Shown piece after piece: positions 58,725-64,000 of a stretch of 64,000 nucleotides of DNA. The translations under genes and the position numbers were made by a program. Under the pieces are notes generated by a model, which made no database searches, was not told the origin of the DNA, and saw only the letters and a list, made by a program, of their open reading frames with translations. The DNA comes from Aspergillus flavus (taxonomy: Eukaryota; Ascomycota; Eurotiomycetes; Eurotiales; Aspergillaceae): assembly GCF_009017415.1 (NCBI RefSeq), contig NC_092408.1, positions 1,984,001 through 2,048,000 of the forward strand. Reading direction: 5' to 3'. The number at the start of each line of letters is the position of its first letter. Position 1 is the first letter of the stretch.

Positions 58725-61194
58725 CTATTGCTCTCCACCAATTGCTAAAAGCCCGAACAAAAGCTGGGTACGTTTCCAATACTCAGCAGCATTATGTTCC
58801 ATGGTCCTGGCAGCGTTATCCGCAGATCCAAGATCGCTGCGAAGGTTTTCTAGAACGTCCATCAATAGATCCTGTCCAGAATCCTTCACGGCCAACGCAT
58901 TCTTCAGATAGGCAGTATCATAATAAAGTTGAAGTTTCAGATCACGAACATTTCGTGACTCGCTTACGTCTTCACCCTTTACCCGCTCATCATCATCACC
59001 GTTTTGACCTTCCTGTTCACTGGGGCCGCCATCCGACTCGGTATTTTCTTTGCTTTCATAATTATCACAAGAACTCAGAATTTCGATACCCGAGGTGATA
59101 ATACTTGAGAGCCCTCCTTGTAAGGTTCGCTTAAGTACTTGAACGGTTGTGACATCCCAAAGCCCCGGGCCGCAACGATCCATGGATCCCACAAGTCGAC
59201 GTAGAAGTTTGAAAGTAGAGGGAGATGGCTGGACTGGAAGTTCAGGGTCGCCTTCCCAAAGGCTTCGACCTGGAACCCGAGAACCCGGTTTGGCTAGCAA
59301 TTTCAACGGAGATGCCTGCGTAACCACCTCATTGGCAAGCATTTTCTGCAGCTGAGGAACAATATCTTTGGAGAAAGTAAATTTATCGGCGATAAGTTCG
59401 TTGGGGAGGCCTCGCCGAACAAGCCTGATGAGTCTAAGAATGAATGCAGCCTTTCCACTATGATTTGAGTCTCCAAAGGCTTGGAAGGCATCGCCGAATG
59501 AAGATTGAAGAGCATCGAAGGCTTTCCTGACAGCAGATTGAAGCGCATCCTGTAGCAGTCGAGGGTCGTCTTCGTTTAATGTCGCTGTGATATCTAGGTC
59601 AAAGTCTTCATCCTCGCCCTCCTCGATGATGTCATTCCATCGAATCTGCCGTAGTTCATCAATAGACTGTTTCGACTTATCAACTGAAGTGAGCCAAGAC
59701 TGATATCCCCTTAACATATTAGAGACCTCTTCATCACGGCCAAGGAGTCTATCAGCAATGGCCGATTTGAAGGCGTCGGCGCCTTTTGAGTAATCGGAGA
59801 CTATCAGTTCATGATCCCAAAGTGACTGAGAGGCTACGTGGTCTGTATTGTCCCAAATAGAGATCTTAGATGTGACGTCCTGGCCAAACTCCGCCAATGA
59901 CCCAGCCTGATCAGATAAGATTTCCACCAGACGATTGTTGAAGATCCCTCGAACGCCTTCTAACACTTGAAGGGATGAATGTGTGATTGTTGAAGCCCAG
60001 GAGCGAAGCCAGAATTCTATGACCTTCTCACGGAGCGAAAGCAACTCTGCGAAGTTCAGCCAGCTTTTCAAGTTCTTCTGACATCCTTGGACAAACTTCT
60101 CGAAGGCTTGCTTCGACCAATTTTTCAGTGTTTTCTCCACTCCGGACTTGGACAGCTCGCTCAATTTAATCCACGGTGTGAAGTTACTCACATCCGGTGG
60201 GACCCAGCGTCCCAGAACATCAAGGTTAAGGTCATCAAGATTGTGAATTTCCGGATCAGTCAAGATAGGGTGTGCTTTCAACTTGCCGAGAACATCTGAT
60301 AGTCGACGGGAAAGTAGGATCTTCGATATTTGAAGTGTACTAACATATAGTCCCAAAGCCTTCAAAATGTTCCCTCCTGATGGGTCGTCAAGCCCTAGCT
60401 GGCTCTCAATGACTTCCTCTCGTACCCTATGAAAGTGACGAATAGCATCTTCGGAGGAGGAGCTCGTAGCTAGGCAGTAAGAAGCTAGGACCTCAATAAT
60501 ATCATCCGCTGTTGATGAAGCTGAGGCTAGGCACTTGTTGACCCTTCTTAAAAGGGTTTGCCTCAGTGAAGCTATTTGATTCCGTAGGCTTTCAAGAAAT
60601 GGCGGCACCGTCTTTTGCTGGGACAGTGCTTTATGCAGAAGTCGGGAAACAACCACAAGCTTAGCTCCTAGAAGAAGAGAATCACGTCTCCTCAATAGTC
60701 GAGATATAGCCGTCTCACAACGATGAAGTAAAGCAAGCTGGGCCCCAACGGCTCGTTTAGTTGCGCCTACACCCTGGTCAGCTCCTGAGCATGTGGAGGT
60801 TCAAGTACGCGACAATATATACCCTTGTCGTGAACATCACCCTTGATTTGACTGAAATGGGTAACTTTCTTCTCCATTAATCGTGGGTTGCATCTTCGTC
60901 CGATATCCGCTAGGGTCGCATCCACCTCCTGCATCTCGCGGTTCATCGATACGATCGTTTCGGCGGTTCCAACAAGCTCTCGATATCTCGTCCTGGATAC
61001 GCGCTATAAATTAGCTTTGGAATATGATCTGATTGGCATTTGCTGCCATACCCAACGAGAGCTCGGAGCTTCTCCTTATTGCTGGCAATGTCCCGGCGGA
61101 GCTCCTGTTCCACACGGCGCACTGTCGGAATTGGATACTGGAATGCATCCTGCCATGAATTCAAGCTCTGTGGATCTGGGCCGTCTAACGCCAT
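58725..61194 (-). CDS. cog1: Conserved oligomeric Golgi complex subunit 1
   Basis: Cog1 links the lobes of the COG tethering complex for retrograde intra-Golgi vesicles. Exons are complement(61052..61194, 60823..60992, 58725..60766), 784 aa; introns are 59 and 56 bp. The N-terminal Vps51-like region identifies it: SWQDAFQYPIPTVRRVEQEL, then RYRELVGTAETIVSMNREMQ and VDATLADIGRRC. The second join gives HDKGATKRAVGAQLALLHRC. A long helical body follows, with LSRRLSDVLGKLKAHP and FLLRLIRLVRRGLP-like FILRLIRLVRRGLPNELI. An acidic Ser/Glu stretch lies near 690. The ATG at 61194 is the first in frame. It diverges from cdc123. Confidence 0.92.
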
Positions 61195-61633
61195 TATGAA
61201 ATAGGAAACAGGTCGAAGCCTAGAGTGGCCGACGGAGCGGAATGCCGCAACTTCGTGTTGCTTCACAGACAATAATGACGCTTATGGCATATGCCTGAGG
61301 CAGCACGTGGCAGGAATACGGGGGCATGCAATGTACGGAGTAATCTCTGGAACAAGCCACTTTGAGAGGTACACCGCCTACCGAGAGTAGGTCATGTTTT
61401 AGTCTCCCGAGTCGTACCTGACCAAAGGCGGCCTGTGAGAGATTGTTCCAGAAATTCACTGCGTGGATCTGTAAATGTTCTGTCATATCGGTATTGACTA
61501 TACTGTAAGAGGCAAGTAATTTGACTCATCCTGTGAAATAAAACCCCGCGGAATGAACTTCCCTATCATTTTCTGCCCCCCACTTCTAGACACATTTTTG
61601 ACCATATTGAAGATCACAACAGCCGCAGATATA
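61195..61633. promoter_or_regulatory. Divergent intergenic region cog1 / cdc123
   Basis: A 439-bp spacer between divergent start codons, containing one TACGGAGTA motif at 61334-61342. No other element is clear. Confidence 0.5.
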
Positions 61634-62925
61634 ATGCCTCATTCTGACACTGAGGTGCCGGCTTCAGCGGAGGCTTCAACAGACCTGCCTCAGCGACTCC
61701 CCTTTCCTCCAGTCACTCACTCTCACATCTTGCACTGTTCCTATCATGACTGGCAACCTCGGTATGTTTTCTACTTGTAAACCATACACTGTACTCATAG
61801 TATTCTCTCAGCTACCGTGCGCTTACACCGAAATCGCGTCTTATCCCCTTGACTGTGCCCTTCATCTCCTATCTCCGCGCAGACGGTATTGTGTTGCCAC
61901 CCGAAAATGCGACGCCCACAGACGACGACAACCTAGACACGTATTCCGATGACGAGGCCGACGAACAGCCAGACCCATCGACCGAATGGGAAGAAATTCA
62001 CACCCAGATCAAGACAACAATCTCCGAGCTTGGAGGTATCATAACCCCGAAGTTGAATTGGAGTGCCCCCAAAGATGCAACCTGGATGGCTGCGACAAAC
62101 GATATGCAATGCCGCACACCAAACGACATCTACCTCCTCTTGAAGAGCAGTGACTTTATCAGCCATGACCTGGAGCTTCCCTTCGATGATTGTGTCCCGG
62201 ATATGCCGGATTCGACGACCACCCCCGACGTTCCATACCATCTCGTGCTTCGCAAATACGTCAACTTCAACCCCTCCCTTGAGTTTCGGTGCTTTGTGCG
62301 CGATCGCGTGCTTCTCTGTATTTGTCAGCGGGACCAAAACCACTTTGATTTCCTCTTTCCTTTGCGCGAGACCCTTAGATCTCGGATTCAAGCATTCTTC
62401 GATGAGAAACTGAAGGATACATTCCCTGATCCTAGCTTTGTCTTCGACGTGTACATTCCTCCTCCGCATCAGCGAGTTTGGCTCATTGACATCAACCCAT
62501 GGGCTGTGAGGACCGATCCGTTGTTGTTCAGCTGGCTTGAGATCTTGAACATGAAAGACCCAATCGGAATCCAGGAAGAGGATGGCGCCGAAGAGCAGTT
62601 CGTCCGACTGTCACTCAATGGGAACACTGTCACTGGTGTAGTGGGAGCCGCTGAAGGTTCTGAATCGTCCGATACGGAGGATGAGTCCGCCGATGATGTG
62701 GACGAGGACTCCCCTTTCTTCCCCGAGTTCCGTCTCGTGAAGCGTGATGATCCGGAAGCTTATGCATTTACCACACCACAATATTCTGCTCACAAGCTGC
62801 CAAAGGAGGTCGTCGATGCCTCGATCTCAGGCCCAGGTGGTATGAGTGAGTTTTTGGGCAAATGGCAGGATATTCTAGCCAAGCAGGCACAAGAGTCGGA
62901 TACGGATAGTGATGGTGGACAATGA
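61634..62925 (+). CDS. cdc123: eIF2 assembly factor Cdc123
   Basis: Cdc123 is an ATP-grasp-like protein that assembles the eIF2 trimer by joining gamma with alpha. Exons are 61634..61761 and 61812..62925, 413 aa; the 50-bp intron splits an Arg codon. Family motifs: [54 protein letters not shown], and [20 protein letters not shown], where the Asp and Asn of DINPW bind metal-nucleotide in this fold. An acidic stretch ([17 protein letters not shown]) follows the first motif, as in other fungal members, and the C-terminus is Asp/Ser-rich. An in-frame ATG at 61553 would add 27 mostly hydrophobic residues; the start at 61634 fits the family better. Confidence 0.94.
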
Positions 62926-63212
62926 TAAGCTTCCCAGCTTTATTGCAACGGAGTAATCGGGGATTGGACGGCGTTCATGAGCTAACGGGTAGGGAAAAGC
63001 AACGGGGAATATATTTTCTAATGAACACATCATCTTTAGAATATCATAGGTTTGGCCTACTGGTAACCAAGTAAAGCTACTTCCACTGTAGTCAATCATC
63101 CCAGTCAATAACTCATGACATATTCTTAACGTGGAAAAGTATATCTAAACACCTCCGAGTCCTTTTACAGGATGCGACAGACATCTCAAATCATCCATAG
63201 ATATTGGACCCA

Positions 63213-64000
63213 CTACAGCTTATGCTTCTTCTCTCCCGAAGCCAACCGCCGGAACTCCTCCTGGGGTATACCTTTCAGGAACCTCTGCAACCCAGCAAAC
63301 ACCTCAAGGTAATTCTGACGGTCCAGAATCTCCCGCTCTGGTCTGCGGATCAACTCCTTAATCCCCAGGAGACTAGACTGGCTCAGGTGAGTGCCAAGAC
63401 GATCCTCAACTTCCTCAAGGACCTTCTCCAGGAAACCATCCGAATCATCCTTCCTGCCCGACGGCGCAGAGATAACCTTGTTCACGAACCCAGTCGCCAC
63501 AAGCTCCTCACAGGTAATCTTCTTGCTCATGATGAGGGCCTCATTAGCCTTAGAGATGCCAAGGCGCTCGACAAGAGCGCGCGAAGAGCCACCCTCGGCG
63601 ACAAGACCAAGAGAGGAGAACGGGGTGAGCAGGAAGGTATGCGGCGTGGCGTAGATGAAGTCGGCCATGGCGACCAGTGCAGCGGAAAGACCGACCGCAG
63701 GGCCGTTCAAAGCAGCTACCAGGATCTTGGAGTGGTGGGCCACGGTGTTCGTGATGTCGATGTTGTTGACGACAAAGGACCGCGTGAGCTCGCGGCGGAC
63801 ATTGCTGCTCAGGTCGCCGCTTGGACGGGTCGATGTAACATCTGCTCCGCTGCATGGTGTTAGCCCGATTGGGTCCTAGCTTGCTTTATGTAGGATATGG
63901 TGCTTACGCTGAGAAGAATCGTCCTTTGCCGGTCAGGATGGTGATGAAGATGTCCTCGCGCTTGTCGATTTCCCGAAGACGTTCCCCAAGTAGGTAATAG
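63213..64000 (-). CDS. Peroxisomal enoyl-CoA isomerase/hydratase (Eci1-like; 5' end beyond the right edge)
   Basis: A crotonase-fold enzyme, probably the delta3,delta2-enoyl-CoA isomerase of peroxisomal beta-oxidation of unsaturated fatty acids. Visible exons are complement(63908..64000, 63213..63849); intron 63850..63907 restores GKGRFFSAGADV. The frame is open to the edge, so the N-terminus is missing. The oxyanion-hole segment (FFSAGAD) and the second turn (NGPAVGLSAALVAMADF) are present, and a Glu in LGLVAEGGSS sits where the isomerase general base lies. The C-terminus KKHKL ends in HKL, a PTS1-type tripeptide (yeast Eci1 ends HRL). A hydratase with the same fold cannot be fully excluded. 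Confidence 0.86.

Noticed and set aside
1..64000. Search for transposon ends, long terminal repeats, CRISPR-like arrays or a biosynthetic gene cluster
   Set aside because: No transposase, reverse transcriptase, regularly spaced repeats, PKS/NRPS or cluster-type regulator was seen; genes are conserved housekeeping types.

Overview
The window is nuclear DNA from a filamentous ascomycete, most likely of the Eurotiales (Aspergillus/Penicillium group). The evidence is short GT-AG introns of 40 to 186 bp with CTRAY-like branch points, dense genes on both strands with 0.1 to 1.5 kb spacers, pyrimidine-rich core promoters, and proteins typical of filamentous fungi (a Sec16 starting [12 protein letters not shown], a STRIPAK Far11/HAM-2 homologue, an ASX-homology protein, a CLPTM1 homologue). 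The genus is inference. I found 25 protein-coding genes and about 52 introns. Every joined exon set was checked to keep one open frame with a total length divisible by three. I saw no transposon, CRISPR array, rRNA or tRNA gene, or secondary-metabolite cluster.

Layout. 1-10.2 kb: sec16 (-, cut by the left edge) and the P4-ATPase neo1 (+) diverge from a 1.1 kb spacer. 11-15 kb: an MFS sugar porter with a long low-complexity upstream region, then an intronless Mso1-type Sec1-binding gene. 15.7-22.2 kb: mak16, far11/ham-2 and the dolichyl-diphosphatase cax4, all on the minus strand. 23.6-30 kb: an RWD-RBR ubiquitin ligase (+), crt10 (-) with an 8-nt micro-exon, and an MMTAG2-like gene (+). 30-36 kb, all minus: glucosidase I ending in HDEL, a Tda3-like FAD oxidoreductase and the snRNP27 homologue. 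37-46 kb: elp5 (+), sec22 (-), an ASX-homology protein (+), a divergent SDR (-) and a CLPTM1 homologue (+). 46-58 kb: mis6/CENP-I (+), a TACO1-like gene (-), laa1 (+) and an Fmp32/CCDC90-like gene (-). 58.7-64 kb: cog1 (-), cdc123 (+) and a peroxisomal enoyl-CoA isomerase (-, cut by the right edge).

Most genes are conserved housekeeping genes. A theme runs through them: nine of 25 act in the endomembrane system. They cover COPII exit sites (Sec16), ER-Golgi fusion (Sec22), Golgi tethering (Cog1), AP-1 traffic (Laa1), exocytic fusion (Mso1), lipid asymmetry (Neo1), N-glycan supply and trimming (Cax4, glucosidase I) and an ER membrane protein (CLPTM1). Others serve ribosome biogenesis and translation (Mak16, Cdc123, Elp5, TACO1), splicing (snRNP27), kinetochore function (Mis6) and signalling (Far11).

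I found no clearly undescribed multi-gene system. The most unusual points are the SDR that has lost its catalytic lysine, the crt10 micro-exon, the fungal ASX-homology gene sharing a 122-bp promoter with sec22, glucosidase I carrying both a signal peptide and HDEL, a recurrent intergenic TACGGAGTA motif, and a 27-nt poly(G) run.
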